Assembly (NCBI GenBank): GCA_900322175.1
Contig: ONYZ01000018.1
Span: 1-53,934 of the forward strand
Length of the DNA: 53,934 bases
Direction of reading: 5' to 3'
DNA from: an uncultured Prevotella sp.
GTDB lineage: Bacteria > Bacteroidota > Bacteroidia > Bacteroidales > Bacteroidaceae
The translations under genes and the position numbers were made by a program. Shown piece by piece: positions 7,627 to 16,626 of this stretch. Below the pieces are notes generated by a model. The model searched no databases, was not told the origin of the DNA, and was given only the letters and a program-made list of their open reading frames with translations. Numbering within the stretch: the first letter of the stretch is position 1; each line of letters starts with the position of its first letter.

Positions 7627-10600
7627 TTACGATGTTTCAATCTATACTCAAGTGGCGTCATGCCGAACTTCTCCTTGAAGATGTTGATAAAGTTCTCGGC
7701 AGTCATAAATCCGATATTTGTCGCCAACTCACTCATATTAATATTAGTACGCTTAAGCAGTATGCAAGCGTGTTTCAGTCGCATGTCTCTTACCAGCTCG
7801 GCTGGGGTCTTGCTGGTCAGGCTGCGTACGCGGTGGAAGAATGGTACGCGGCCCATACCCATGGCATTGGCCATCTCCTCCAGACTTATCTGTCCGCGGC
7901 TCATGTTCTGCAGCACGTACTGCTCGATGTTCTTCAGCAACTGACGGTCCATAGCGTCCATCATCGAGAAGTCGTTGCCTCCGCCTTCCTCTTCGTCAGC
8001 GTCAGCAGACTTGATGCCTTCAGGCAGATTGCTTGTCACCTGACTGCGTGGGTTCTTCACCACGGTGTCTACCTTGTTCATTGGGTCGTCGGCATCCACC
8101 TCGGCCAGTGCTGTGGTGTTTATCTCGCCAGTGTCCATAGTCTCGGTAGCTGTGGTCATACTGCTGCTTTTTCCCTCCAGTCGGCGAGTCTCGGCACCCT
8201 CTATCAGGTTGTCGTCCATCTGTACAGCACCCAGGCCCAGCACCTTGTTGAATCGCATGGTAGCCTCCTGCATGTTGAATGGCTTAGCCAGATAATCATC
8301 GGCACTCAGTGTGATATTCTTAGAGCGCATATCCTGTGGCGTCAGTACAGTGTCGGTCATCAGGATAAACTTCATGTTCTGTGTCACGTAGTTGGTCTTC
8401 AACTGGTTACACAGGTCGCTACCTGTCATTCCGAACATATCCTGCTTACATACCACCAGGTCGCACTTTATCTGCTCCAGGTCTTCGGCAGCTTTCTCGA
8501 TGTCGTTGTATACGTGGAAGTTGTATACAAACTTCAGTCGTGCGGCAGCAAACTCCAGGAACTCCTCGTTGTCGTCGATCATGATGACAGTAAACTTGGC
8601 AGTAGGCGAGTCGATGGCAGCACGCGAGCGTGTGGTCTCTGATGTAAGTACCTCGCTGGCGATTTCTGGCAGTTCGATTTCGCCCTTGTTGTTCATCGTC
8701 AGTCGGTCCTGTACGCTGTTCTTTGCCTTCTCTTCTGGGTGCTCCAGATTCATCTGCATATCAGCCACGCGTGTGATGATTTGCAGCATCTGCGAGTGCA
8801 GGGCGTTCAGCTGTTCCTTCTCCTCCAGCGACTTCTCTTTTTCCGACAGGTTGCCTATGATAGACGTCATTCGAGCCATAGGCTGGCGCAGGTCGTCGCT
8901 GGCAGCCTTAATCTCTTCGCGCTGCAGGTGCAGCTCTTTTATCACAGCCTCTTTTCTAGTCCTGATGGCCTTAAGCTGTTTCAGTCCTATGCGCCAGAAG
9001 TATATGATCACTGCCAGCACGATGATATAGGCAGTTATCATCCACCACGAAAGCAGGAAGTGGCGCTCTACTTTTATCTCAAGCACTCGCTCCTGGTTAC
9101 TTACTGCACCCTCGGCATTGATGGCCTTTACATGCAGTGTGTAGTTGCCGGCTTTCAGATCGTTGAATGTCACGCCGTGAGTCAGTGCATCACCATTGCG
9201 CCAGTCCTCATCGCGACCCTCCATCCAGTACATAAACTGCAGGCGTTCGCTCTGGTTGTAGTTACCAGCGGCAAACTTGATGGTGAATGTGTTCTGACTA
9301 TGACTCAGTTCGATGCGACTGGTCTCGTTGAGTGCCTGATTCAGTATTACCTTGCCGTGATACTCATGTCCTGCCATCACCTCTTCTTCGCCGATGAACA
9401 GCTGTGTAAGCATAACTCTAGGCAGGTCTTCCTTCTCGGCATTCTCGCGATGCAGCACCCAGTTTACACCATACAGTCCACCAAGCAGCACCTCGCCGTC
9501 TTGTTTGGTAAGTATGGCACCAATGTTAAACTCGTTGCTCTGCAGTCCGTCGGCGGTAGAGTAGTTGTACAGTCCGTAGTTGTTCTTGCCGTCCTCATGG
9601 TTGCGCTGTATCACGATACGGCTCACACCTCGGCTAGTGGTCACCCAGATGCAGTGGTTCTTATCCTCGGCTATACCACAGATGTTGTTGTTGCACAGTC
9701 CCTGCTTCTCTGTCAGATAGTCCAGCTCGTCTGTCTCCATATTCAGGATGTTCAGTCCCTCGCGTGTACCTACCCAGATAAGTCCGCGCGAATCCTCGAA
9801 TATCTGTGTGATATAGTTGTTGGTGAAACTCTTCAGGTTGGTGCTGTTACCTGTCATCACCTTCTTTTCTGTGGTCGAGAGGTTCAGGATGATCAGTCCC
9901 TCGCTGGTACCTATCAGCAGGTTGTTAGCATTGGCATCCTGCTTGTAAAACAGGCATGTGATGCTGTTGGTGCTCAACTTACCATTCTCGCGAGTATAGC
10001 TCGAGAATGAGTTCATTCGCGAGTTGTACACCTGTAGTCCGCCGTTGGTGGCTATCCACAGGTTACCTATCTTATCGGTAGTAAGGGCGTTGATGTGGTC
10101 GTCGATTACTGTACGCACGCTGTCCTTGGCCACAGAGTAGATGGTAGATACACCATTCTTGATACGTGTCAGACCGTTACGCTTAGAACCTATCCAGATG
10201 CTACCATCAGGAGTATTGCTCATACACGACACCTTGAGACTGGCTAACTGTCCGTTGAAACCTATCACACCCTTGTCGCTCGTACCATACCATATTGATC
10301 CGTCGGCATGCTGTGCCATAGCTGTCACATCACCCATAAGGTCAGAACCGAAACGATAGATGTACTTACCAGTATAGGCCACGCCCGACTTCTCGGTACC
10401 TACCCATAGCAGGCCTGTATCGTCCATATACAGACTCTGTATGCTGATGTTATCAGTGATAAGCTGTTTCTCGTTGATGTTTCGTGGCTGAACTGGCTCA
10501 ATCTCGTGTGTGTTAGGATCCATCCTGAGCAGTCCCAGCTGGTCGCTACCTATCCAGATGCTGCCAGCGTTTCCTGCCATACCATTGATATTTCGGTCTA

Positions 10601-11411
10601 CGCCCAGTCCTGTCACACCTAGCTTCTGGCTCATGCTATAGTCCCAGTCGCCCTTCTTGCGATCATACATCACCAGTGTGCCCTGTCCGTACACCCAAAC
10701 GTTTTCGTACTCATCGGCATAGGCACGCAGCGACTTGGTTCTGTGCTCTTTCAGTGCAGGTATACCCTCAACTACCCATAGTGTGCTCTGCTGGTGCATC
10801 ACGTCGCAGCAGGCTATCTTTCCGTCGTCGTACACTATCAGTGCACCCTCCTTACACTCGCTGATAGAGCAAACCACACCTTGTGGCACACCCTTCGAGT
10901 CATCGGTATAGCCAAACTCGTGCAGTGTCTGCTGCTGCTGATTATAGCACACCACGCCCTTGTTTGGGATGGCACCCCACAGGTTCTTGTGCTTGTCGAC
11001 ATATACCACCGATGGTATAGTCTCGATACCCATGCGGGCAAAGGCCTGTTTCATGTCGCGCTCAAAACTCTCTGTCTGCGGATGGTATATGCAGTAGCCC
11101 TGAGCCGTCTCGATGAGCAGATTGCCGTCGAGCGTCTCCTGTATAGAGTTGATATAGCTGTCGCAGAGTGAACTACCGTTCTGCGAGTCGCTCTGGAAGT
11201 TGCGGAATGTGTATCCGTCGAATCGATACAATCCGGCAGGCGTACCAAACCACATATATCCACGCGAGTCTTTCAGTATACAGTTCACCTGACTCGATGT
11301 CAGTCCGTCGCGAGCCTCGAGTGTTTTAAACAAGTAATCGGCTGCCACTGCCACAGGCAATACCAGCATCAAAAAGAACAAAAGATTCTTTATTGTTTTC
11401 ATCATCGTCAT
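7623..11411 (-). CDS. Hybrid two-component-type regulator with propeller, receiver and AraC HTH, apparently kinase-dead
   Basis: Order of parts: signal peptide, a large periplasmic two-component propeller (repeats such as DSRGYMWFGTPAGLYRFDGY, GLIWVGTREGLNIL), a Y_Y_Y domain, one membrane helix (about residues 805-825), a helical region, a receiver and a C-terminal AraC-type HTH. In classical Bacteroidetes HTCS the dimerisation helix has S-H-E-x-R-T-P; here it reads SDDLRQPM, with Asp (codon 8895-8897) for His. No ATPase domain follows. In the receiver (VIMIDDNEEFL...AKPF) the phospho-acceptor position is Lys (LVVCKQDMFG, codon 8445-8447). It overlaps kdsD by 4 nt (ATGA at 11411; an in-frame ATG also exists at 11405 and 11402). 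Probably it senses an envelope ligand and regulates DNA without phosphotransfer. Confidence 0.85.
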   Translation of the reverse strand: MTMMKTIKNLLFFLMLVLPVAVAADYLFKTLEARDGLTSSQVNCILKDSRGYMWFGTPAGLYRFDGYTFRNFQSDSQNGSSLCDSYINSIQETLDGNLLIETAQGYCIYHPQTESFERDMKQAFARMGIETIPSVVYVDKHKNLWGAIPNKGVVCYNQQQQTLHEFGYTDDSKGVPQGVVCSISECKEGALIVYDDGKIACCDVMHQQSTLWVVEGIPALKEHRTKSLRAYADEYENVWVYGQGTLVMYDRKKGDWDYSMSQKLGVTGLGVDRNINGMAGNAGSIWIGSDQLGLLRMDPNTHEIEPVQPRNINEKQLITDNISIQSLYMDDTGLLWVGTEKSGVAYTGKYIYRFGSDLMGDVTAMAQHADGSIWYGTSDKGVIGFNGQLASLKVSCMSNTPDGSIWIGSKRNGLTRIKNGVSTIYSVAKDSVRTVIDDHINALTTDKIGNLWIATNGGLQVYNSRMNSFSSYTRENGKLSTNSITCLFYKQDANANNLLIGTSEGLIILNLSTTEKKVMTGNSTNLKSFTNNYITQIFEDSRGLIWVGTREGLNILNMETDELDYLTEKQGLCNNNICGIAEDKNHCIWVTTSRGVSRIVIQRNHEDGKNNYGLYNYSTADGLQSNEFNIGAILTKQDGEVLLGGLYGVNWVLHRENAEKEDLPRVMLTQLFIGEEEVMAGHEYHGKVILNQALNETSRIELSHSQNTFTIKFAAGNYNQSERLQFMYWMEGRDEDWRNGDALTHGVTFNDLKAGNYTLHVKAINAEGAVSNQERVLEIKVERHFLLSWWMITAYIIVLAVIIYFWRIGLKQLKAIRTRKEAVIKELHLQREEIKAASDDLRQPMARMTSIIGNLSEKEKSLEEKEQLNALHSQMLQIITRVADMQMNLEHPEEKAKNSVQDRLTMNNKGEIELPEIASEVLTSETTRSRAAIDSPTAKFTVIMIDDNEEFLEFAAARLKFVYNFHVYNDIEKAAEDLEQIKCDLVVCKQDMFGMTGSDLCNQLKTNYVTQNMKFILMTDTVLTPQDMRSKNITLSADDYLAKPFNMQEATMRFNKVLGLGAVQMDDNLIEGAETRRLEGKSSSMTTATETMDTGEINTTALAEVDADDPMNKVDTVVKNPRSQVTSNLPEGIKSADADEEEGGGNDFSMMDAMDRQLLKNIEQYVLQNMSRGQISLEEMANAMGMGRVPFFHRVRSLTSKTPAELVRDMRLKHACILLKRTNINMSELATNIGFMTAENFINIFKEKFGMTPLEYRLKHRK

Positions 11412-12358
11412 ATCATACATGAATAATGGTCTACTACTCCCAGCAGGTGCTTTTCTCCGTCGGTCACCAGTACTGAGTGTACCTTATATTTGCTCATGAT
11501 TTGTTGTATCTCTGTAATCTTTGTCTCAGGCTTAACCATCTTTGGTGTACGCGTCATGATGTCGCTCACTGTGCGGTCGAAGAACTGGGCTTGCCATTTC
11601 TCCATAGCGCGACGTATGTCGCCGTCGGTGATTAGACCCACTATTTCGTTGTTCACCATAGCGATACCCAGTCCCAGCTTTGCCTTGCTTACCAGTATGA
11701 TAGCCTCGCCCAGATGCATCTCTGGTGGCAGTACTGGCATATCCTCTGTGCGCATCACGTCATTTGCGGTGGTCAGCAGTCGCTTGCCAAGTTCGCCTCC
11801 TGGGTGGAATTGTGCAAAGTCGCGTGGCTGGAAGTTGCGCTTCTCCATCAGCGCTATAGCCAGTGCGTCGCCCATTGTCAGTTGGGCTGTGGTACTGCTG
11901 GTGGGTGCCAGGTTCAGTGGACAAGCCTCTTTCTCTACCAGCACGCTCAGGTGTATAGTAGAGTATTTGGCCAACAGCGAATTTGGATTGCCGCTCATTC
12001 CGATTATGGGTATGTGCATGTGCAGAACCATAGGTATGAATCGCAGCAGTTCGTCTGTCTGTCCAGAGTTTGATATCGCCAATACCACGTCGTCGGATGT
12101 CATCACACCCAGGTCGCCGTGGAACACGTCCAGCGGATTGGTAAAGAACGATGGTGTGCCTGTGCTGGATAGGGTAGAGGCTATCTTGTCGCCGATGTGG
12201 CCACTCTTGCCCACGCCAGTCACTATCACCTTGCCCTTGCAGTTCAGTATCAGTTCCACAGCCTTGTCGAAACTCTCGTCCAGCTGCGGTATCAGCCCCA
12301 GCACTGCCTCCGCCTCGTCCTTAATACATTGTATCGCGATATCTCTTGATGTCTTCAT
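11408..12358 (-). CDS. kdsD: D-arabinose 5-phosphate isomerase, KpsF/GutQ/KdsD family (316 aa)
   Basis: An N-terminal SIS domain (VTGVGKSGHIGDKIASTLSS, then AISNSGQTDELL) is followed by a tandem CBS pair (from about residue 205). The family converts ribulose 5-phosphate to arabinose 5-phosphate, the first step of Kdo synthesis for lipopolysaccharide. The adjacent kdsA supports this role over GutQ-type catabolism. Length is typical. It is separated from kdsA by 23 nt containing an AATTGTC repeat tract, and overlaps the regulator downstream. Confidence 0.92.
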   Translation of the reverse strand: MKTSRDIAIQCIKDEAEAVLGLIPQLDESFDKAVELILNCKGKVIVTGVGKSGHIGDKIASTLSSTGTPSFFTNPLDVFHGDLGVMTSDDVVLAISNSGQTDELLRFIPMVLHMHIPIIGMSGNPNSLLAKYSTIHLSVLVEKEACPLNLAPTSSTTAQLTMGDALAIALMEKRNFQPRDFAQFHPGGELGKRLLTTANDVMRTEDMPVLPPEMHLGEAIILVSKAKLGLGIAMVNNEIVGLITDGDIRRAMEKWQAQFFDRTVSDIMTRTPKMVKPETKITEIQQIMSKYKVHSVLVTDGEKHLLGVVDHYSCMI

Positions 12359-12362
12359 CTTA

Positions 12363-12395
12363 AATTATCAATTGTCAATTATCAATTGTCAATTA
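12363..12395. repeat. ATCAATTGTCAATT tandem repeat at the kdsA 3' end
   Basis: Two copies of ATCAATTGTCAATT in tandem. The repeat supplies the last codons (L-I-D-N) and the stop of kdsA. Same family as 2110-2150 and 38691-38722. Confidence 0.6.
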
Positions 12396-13137
12396 ACTTT
12401 TCAACCAACGGTTGAAGCTTGTCGAGTTCTAGCATGTTGGCGGCGTCGCTTAGGCCTTGGTCGGGGGTGGGGTGTACTTCAAAGAAGTAGCCTGTGGCAC
12501 CGAAGACCTTGGCTGCTAGGGCCATCTGAGGCACAAAGCGGCGGTCGCCACCAGTCTTGCCATCGCTTCCGCCTGGGCGCTGTACACTGTGCGTGCAGTC
12601 CATGATGACTGTTGGTACTATCTCCAGCATGTCAGGTATGTTGCGGAAGTCTACCACCAGATTGTTGTATCCCATCATGTTACCACGCTCTGTAAGCCAT
12701 ACCTCCTTGGCTCCTGCGTCCTTGGCCTTGCCCACGGGGTAGACCATGTCCTTGCCACTCAGAAACTGTGCCTTCTTGATGTTTACTACAGCACCAGTCT
12801 TGGCGGCGGCTACTATCAGGTCAGTCTGCCGGCACAGGAATGCCGGTATCTGTATCACGTCGCACACTTCGCCTACAGGCTTAGCCTGCCAACTCTCGTG
12901 TATATCGGTAAGTATGCGTAGGCCGTACTTTGACTTTACATCTGCAAGCATCTGCAGACCACGATCGATGCCAGGTCCGCGAAAGGATGTGATCGACGTG
13001 CGGTTAGCCTTGTCGAACGATGCCTTGAAGATGATGTCAGTGCCCAGTTGCTTGTTTATTTCAACAAGTCTCTGCGCCACGGCGTCCAGCAGTTCTGCCG
13101 ACTCTATGACGCATGGTCCTGCTATTATTGTTGCCAT
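12382..13137 (-). CDS. kdsA: 3-deoxy-8-phosphooctulonate synthase (251 aa)
   Basis: KdsA condenses arabinose 5-phosphate with phosphoenolpyruvate to give Kdo 8-phosphate. Visible family motifs are IIAGPCVIES at the N-terminus, KASFDKANRTS, FRGPGIDRGL, DVIQIPAFLCRQTDL, and C-terminal DCTHSVQRPGG and EVHPTPDQGLSDAANML. The start at 13137 (MATIIAGPC) is chosen over an in-frame ATG 7 codons upstream. A TATTTTTG box lies about 18 nt upstream. It heads a leftward series with kdsD, so arabinose 5-phosphate is made and used by neighbouring gene products. Confidence 0.95.
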   Translation of the reverse strand: MATIIAGPCVIESAELLDAVAQRLVEINKQLGTDIIFKASFDKANRTSITSFRGPGIDRGLQMLADVKSKYGLRILTDIHESWQAKPVGEVCDVIQIPAFLCRQTDLIVAAAKTGAVVNIKKAQFLSGKDMVYPVGKAKDAGAKEVWLTERGNMMGYNNLVVDFRNIPDMLEIVPTVIMDCTHSVQRPGGSDGKTGGDRRFVPQMALAAKVFGATGYFFEVHPTPDQGLSDAANMLELDKLQPLVEKLIDN

Positions 13138-13207
13138 ATTACTTATTTTATGCCGCAAAAATACGCAATTTCTACAAATCAGCCAAATTATTTTATAATA
13201 ATTTTAG

Positions 13208-13245
13208 TTTTGCCTACGGATTAATGTTCTTTTGCCTACGGATTA
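13208..13245. repeat. 16-bp direct repeat TTTTGCCTACGGATTA
   Basis: Copies at 13208-13223 and 13230-13245, followed by a partial ACGGATTTTAC, between the channel gene stop and the kdsA promoter. It resembles dispersed 'acggatta' intergenic repeats of Bacteroidales. Confidence 0.6.
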
Positions 13246-13253
13246 TACGGATT

Positions 13254-15608
13254 TTACTGATTGATGAGATGTACGTCTCTTTGTGGGAATGGGATCGAGA
13301 TGTTGTGCTCGTTCAGCGTGTCGTAGATGCACTTCAGCACCTCGCTGATTACGTACGAACGCTTAGGCGCCTCGGCCCAGATGGCCAACTTGAAGTTTAC
13401 GCTCGAATCGCCCATCTCTGTAGCCACGCACTTGGCACGTTTCTCTGGGTCGATATACTGGTTGCGCATTGCGTTTACTGCCTCTTCAACCATATTTGTG
13501 ACCTCCTTAAGGTTTGAACCGTATGCCACACCGAATGGGATGGTAGTCAGCACGTAACCATGGTTGCGCGTCAGGTTCTTGTAATTCTTGGTGAACAGTT
13601 GGGCATTCTGGAATGTAATAACCTCGCCCTGAATAGATTCTATTATCGTCGAGGTATAGCTGATAGATACCACCCTACCCATTGTTCCGTCTACATCTAT
13701 CCAGTCGCCCACCTTGATACGGCCTGTCATTAGCGAGGCTCCATAGTAGATATTCTCGATTATATCTTTCGAAGCGAATCCGATACCAGTAGACAGACCT
13801 CCAGAGATGGCTAGGAGCCAAGCCAGACTGATGTTGAGTAGTGATAGCGAGAACATCAGCCATACGCCCCAAACCAATACCTGTATCACGTTCTTGCCCA
13901 TCACCTCCTTGCTGGCAGCAGTCGATGGATCGCTGATTTCGTAGTGCATCTTCAGGAATGCCAGTATCGTCTTTGATACGTAGCGGAACAGGAACCATGC
14001 GTTGATAACCATCGTGAGCTTGATGATTGATACCGTCAGGGTCGATTCACCCTGGGCGTTCACCATGTTGATAAACGGATGGAAGAATATCCTGATACAC
14101 ATGTCTGTGAGGTTGAACACCTTGGCAGCCCAGTATATACTCAGCATTATCGAGAGTACTCCCAGCACAGGCATAGCCACCTTTTCTACCAGATAGTACC
14201 ACCATGTCTGCGATATAGGCTTCTGTGTCAGTCGTTTACGCTTTGCGTAGATTTCCAGATAGCGGCTTATGCAGGTGATGGTGAGTATGCACGTAAGCTG
14301 CATTATCCACCAAATGATGAGCTGCACGGCAAACAGCGTGTAGCCTATGAACGAACATACCACTGATGCTACGAATACTATCAGTGATACGTAGGTGTAG
14401 AAGATGTCGCTGCGTGGTATGTTCTGATTGTGCTTGCGGATGACCAACCACTGCCACAGGGCGCAGAGCAGCAGCACCGGGGGCAGTACCAGATTTACCA
14501 ACTCGTTGGGTATCAGTATGATGCGACATCCTATAACTATGAATCCTACCGCTATCAGTGGAGCGTATATGCGGAATGCACTCTTTATCTGGTCGCCCTT
14601 TACGCGGAGCAACAGCGAAATCAGGATTACACCCAGCAGCCACGAATACTCAACCAGCAGTCCTGATGCCATTATCAGGAAGTTCTGACTAGAGTTGTTT
14701 ATCACCAGTCCCTGCAGTATGGCGAATGTCACTGTGGTGGTGGCCATGATTATGCACACGCGCTTCTTCTTGAATTCCTGTGTCTTAACCCTTTTGGGCA
14801 GCAGGAACTTGAAGAACAGCATATTGAGCACGATGGCTACTATCACGTAGAATACGATACCCAGAAACATACCGAATATCCACTGTGGACTCCATTGCGA
14901 GTTGGCATTGGCATTAAAGCAGTACTTCTTTTTCACGTTGTCAGTCAGCTGTGTCCACCTGTGGCTCAGGTTGCTTATCAGGCTGGGGTAGTTGTCACCT
15001 CCGTTGATAAAGATGTTCTGTTGTATCTCGTTGTAACGCTTGTTGGCGTAGTCGTTCAGTTCGCTTAGTCTGTTTTCGGCTTTAGTGTAAAGATAAATAT
15101 TTCGACGCAGTGTGTTGGCGTTTTCCTCCAGTTTGCTGCGTATGCTCTTGGCTATCAGCAGGCACGAGTCTCGATTCTGTGCCCCGTATTTTGTCATCAT
15201 TCGTGCAGGTATGCTCTGCAGATGGTTTATCAGACTGTCGTATCGTACTATGTCGGCCTCGGTCTTCTCAAGAAAACTGGTAAACGGCAGCTGCTGTTTG
15301 TGGAAGTTATGATACTGCTGTGTCGCCTCATGGCAGGCGTATGTCAGGTCGAACACGTTGTCCTGCTGCTGCGAGTATAGCATCAGTGCGTTCTGGTCGG
15401 CACGCTTCATGGTGCCCATCAGTTGCTGAACCAGACGGTGGGTTCTTTCCCTGCGCATGGCCGATCTCTGGTCAAGTTCGCTGTTGTATTGTTTCAACTC
15501 CGTACGCAGTATGCCCAGTGTCTGTTCCAGGTCCTTCTCTTTCAGCACGGCACTAGCTTCGATGGCAAAGCCTATTGCCATGATGCAAAATATCAGTAAT
15601 CTCTTCAT
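13254..15608 (-). CDS. MscS-family mechanosensitive ion channel with large periplasmic domain (784 aa)
   Basis: A signal peptide (MKRLLIFCIMAIGFAIEASA) is followed by about 220 residues of coiled-coil-rich periplasmic sequence, then about ten membrane helices. The MscS core is recognisable: a Gly/Ala-rich pore helix (LAISGGLSTGIGFASKDIIEN), then the beta domain (GRIKVGDWIDVDGTMGRVVSISYTSTIIES) and the C-terminal alpha/beta domain ending in IPFPQRDVHL. Such channels release solutes on hypo-osmotic shock. The size and layout match MscK/MscM-like proteins rather than small MscS. A TAATTTTG box lies about 30 nt upstream of the ATG. Confidence 0.9.
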   Translation of the reverse strand: MKRLLIFCIMAIGFAIEASAVLKEKDLEQTLGILRTELKQYNSELDQRSAMRRERTHRLVQQLMGTMKRADQNALMLYSQQQDNVFDLTYACHEATQQYHNFHKQQLPFTSFLEKTEADIVRYDSLINHLQSIPARMMTKYGAQNRDSCLLIAKSIRSKLEENANTLRRNIYLYTKAENRLSELNDYANKRYNEIQQNIFINGGDNYPSLISNLSHRWTQLTDNVKKKYCFNANANSQWSPQWIFGMFLGIVFYVIVAIVLNMLFFKFLLPKRVKTQEFKKKRVCIIMATTTVTFAILQGLVINNSSQNFLIMASGLLVEYSWLLGVILISLLLRVKGDQIKSAFRIYAPLIAVGFIVIGCRIILIPNELVNLVLPPVLLLCALWQWLVIRKHNQNIPRSDIFYTYVSLIVFVASVVCSFIGYTLFAVQLIIWWIMQLTCILTITCISRYLEIYAKRKRLTQKPISQTWWYYLVEKVAMPVLGVLSIMLSIYWAAKVFNLTDMCIRIFFHPFINMVNAQGESTLTVSIIKLTMVINAWFLFRYVSKTILAFLKMHYEISDPSTAASKEVMGKNVIQVLVWGVWLMFSLSLLNISLAWLLAISGGLSTGIGFASKDIIENIYYGASLMTGRIKVGDWIDVDGTMGRVVSISYTSTIIESIQGEVITFQNAQLFTKNYKNLTRNHGYVLTTIPFGVAYGSNLKEVTNMVEEAVNAMRNQYIDPEKRAKCVATEMGDSSVNFKLAIWAEAPKRSYVISEVLKCIYDTLNEHNISIPFPQRDVHLINQ

Positions 15609-15714
15609 ATTTCAGAATTCTATGTTTCTTTATAACAGTGGTGCAAAATTAGTGGTTTTTCTTTAATTTTCTGCATTTTCTTTTGAAACTTTTGGATTTT
15701 TGCTGATTTTTTGT

Positions 15715-15722
15715 TACTTTTG
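15715..15722 (+). promoter_or_regulatory. -7 box TACTTTTG for the sugar kinase gene
   Basis: TACTTTTG, 30 nt before ATG 15753, in the divergent region with the channel gene. Confidence 0.55.
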
Positions 15723-15752
15723 CAGCAAAATTTAAGGAAAGTATATCGTATT

Positions 15753-16598
15753 ATGGCGATACTGATAGCAGATAGCGGCAGCACAAAGACCGATTGGATA
15801 TGTCTTGCTGACGGCGATGATTCCAAGCAGATTGAGGTCCAGACTATGGGGCTCAACCCATTCCATGTGTCTGACAACGAGATACGTGAAGTGCTGGCTC
15901 ACGACCTGTTGCCACAGTTGGGCGATGTTCATGTAGATGCTGTCTATTTCTACGGCAGTGGCGTTCGTCCAGAGGTAGAGGCGCGTATCGAGGGATTGCT
16001 GCGCGAGTCGTTTGCCGATGCCAGGGTGGTCGAGGCGCATAGCGATCTGCTGGGAGCATGTCGCGCACTGTGTGGCGACAAGGCTGGCATAGTCTGCATA
16101 CTGGGCACAGGTGCCAACTCGTGCATGTACGATGGTAAGATTATTCTTCACAACACTCCTGCCTTGGGCTATATCCTGGGCGACGAGGGTAGTGGAGCCG
16201 TAATGGGCAAGCACCTGATTCACGACCTCTATACAGGCGTACTGCCTCACAGTGTACGTCTTATGTTCGAGAAGGAGATGGGCTTGGAATTGCCCGATAT
16301 TATCAATAAGGTGTATCGTGAGCCTCAGGCCAACCGCTTCCTCGCGTCGCTGTCAGAGTTCATTCATCGTCATCTCGACGAAGAGGGCATTCGACAGATG
16401 GTGTACAGCACCTTCAGCGATTTCGTCAACTATCACATTTCGCGCTATGGTCGCCATGACCTCGCATTATCGTTTGTGGGCAGCATAGCTTATTACTATC
16501 AGGAGCAGTTGCAACTCATCGTACAGATGCTCGACTATCAGATGGGCACCATCCTTAAGAGTCCGCTACAGGGGCTTGTGGCATATCACAGTAAGTAA
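15753..16598 (+). CDS. BadF/BadG/BcrA/BcrD-family ATPase, probable N-acetylglucosamine kinase (281 aa)
   Basis: An ASKHA-fold kinase: phosphate-1 loop ILIADSGSTKTDW at the N-terminus, then GTGANSCMYDG and the adenosine-loop region GYILGDEGSGAVMGK. Family members of this size in Bacteroidetes phosphorylate N-acetylglucosamine or related amino sugars at position 6, feeding peptidoglycan recycling. ATG 15753 is chosen because MAILIADSGSTKTDW matches the family start; 14 upstream in-frame codons overlap the promoter. It stands alone. Confidence 0.8.
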   Translation: MAILIADSGSTKTDWICLADGDDSKQIEVQTMGLNPFHVSDNEIREVLAHDLLPQLGDVHVDAVYFYGSGVRPEVEARIEGLLRESFADARVVEAHSDLLGACRALCGDKAGIVCILGTGANSCMYDGKIILHNTPALGYILGDEGSGAVMGKHLIHDLYTGVLPHSVRLMFEKEMGLELPDIINKVYREPQANRFLASLSEFIHRHLDEEGIRQMVYSTFSDFVNYHISRYGRHDLALSFVGSIAYYYQEQLQLIVQMLDYQMGTILKSPLQGLVAYHSK

Positions 16599-16626
16599 GA
16601 TTGAAAAAACTTAATAATATATTTGT

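Noticed and set aside
8739-10010. 423-codon open frame on plus strand
   Set aside because: It is antisense to the propeller part of the regulator, whose motifs are clear; composition is typical of a shadow frame, with no start signals.
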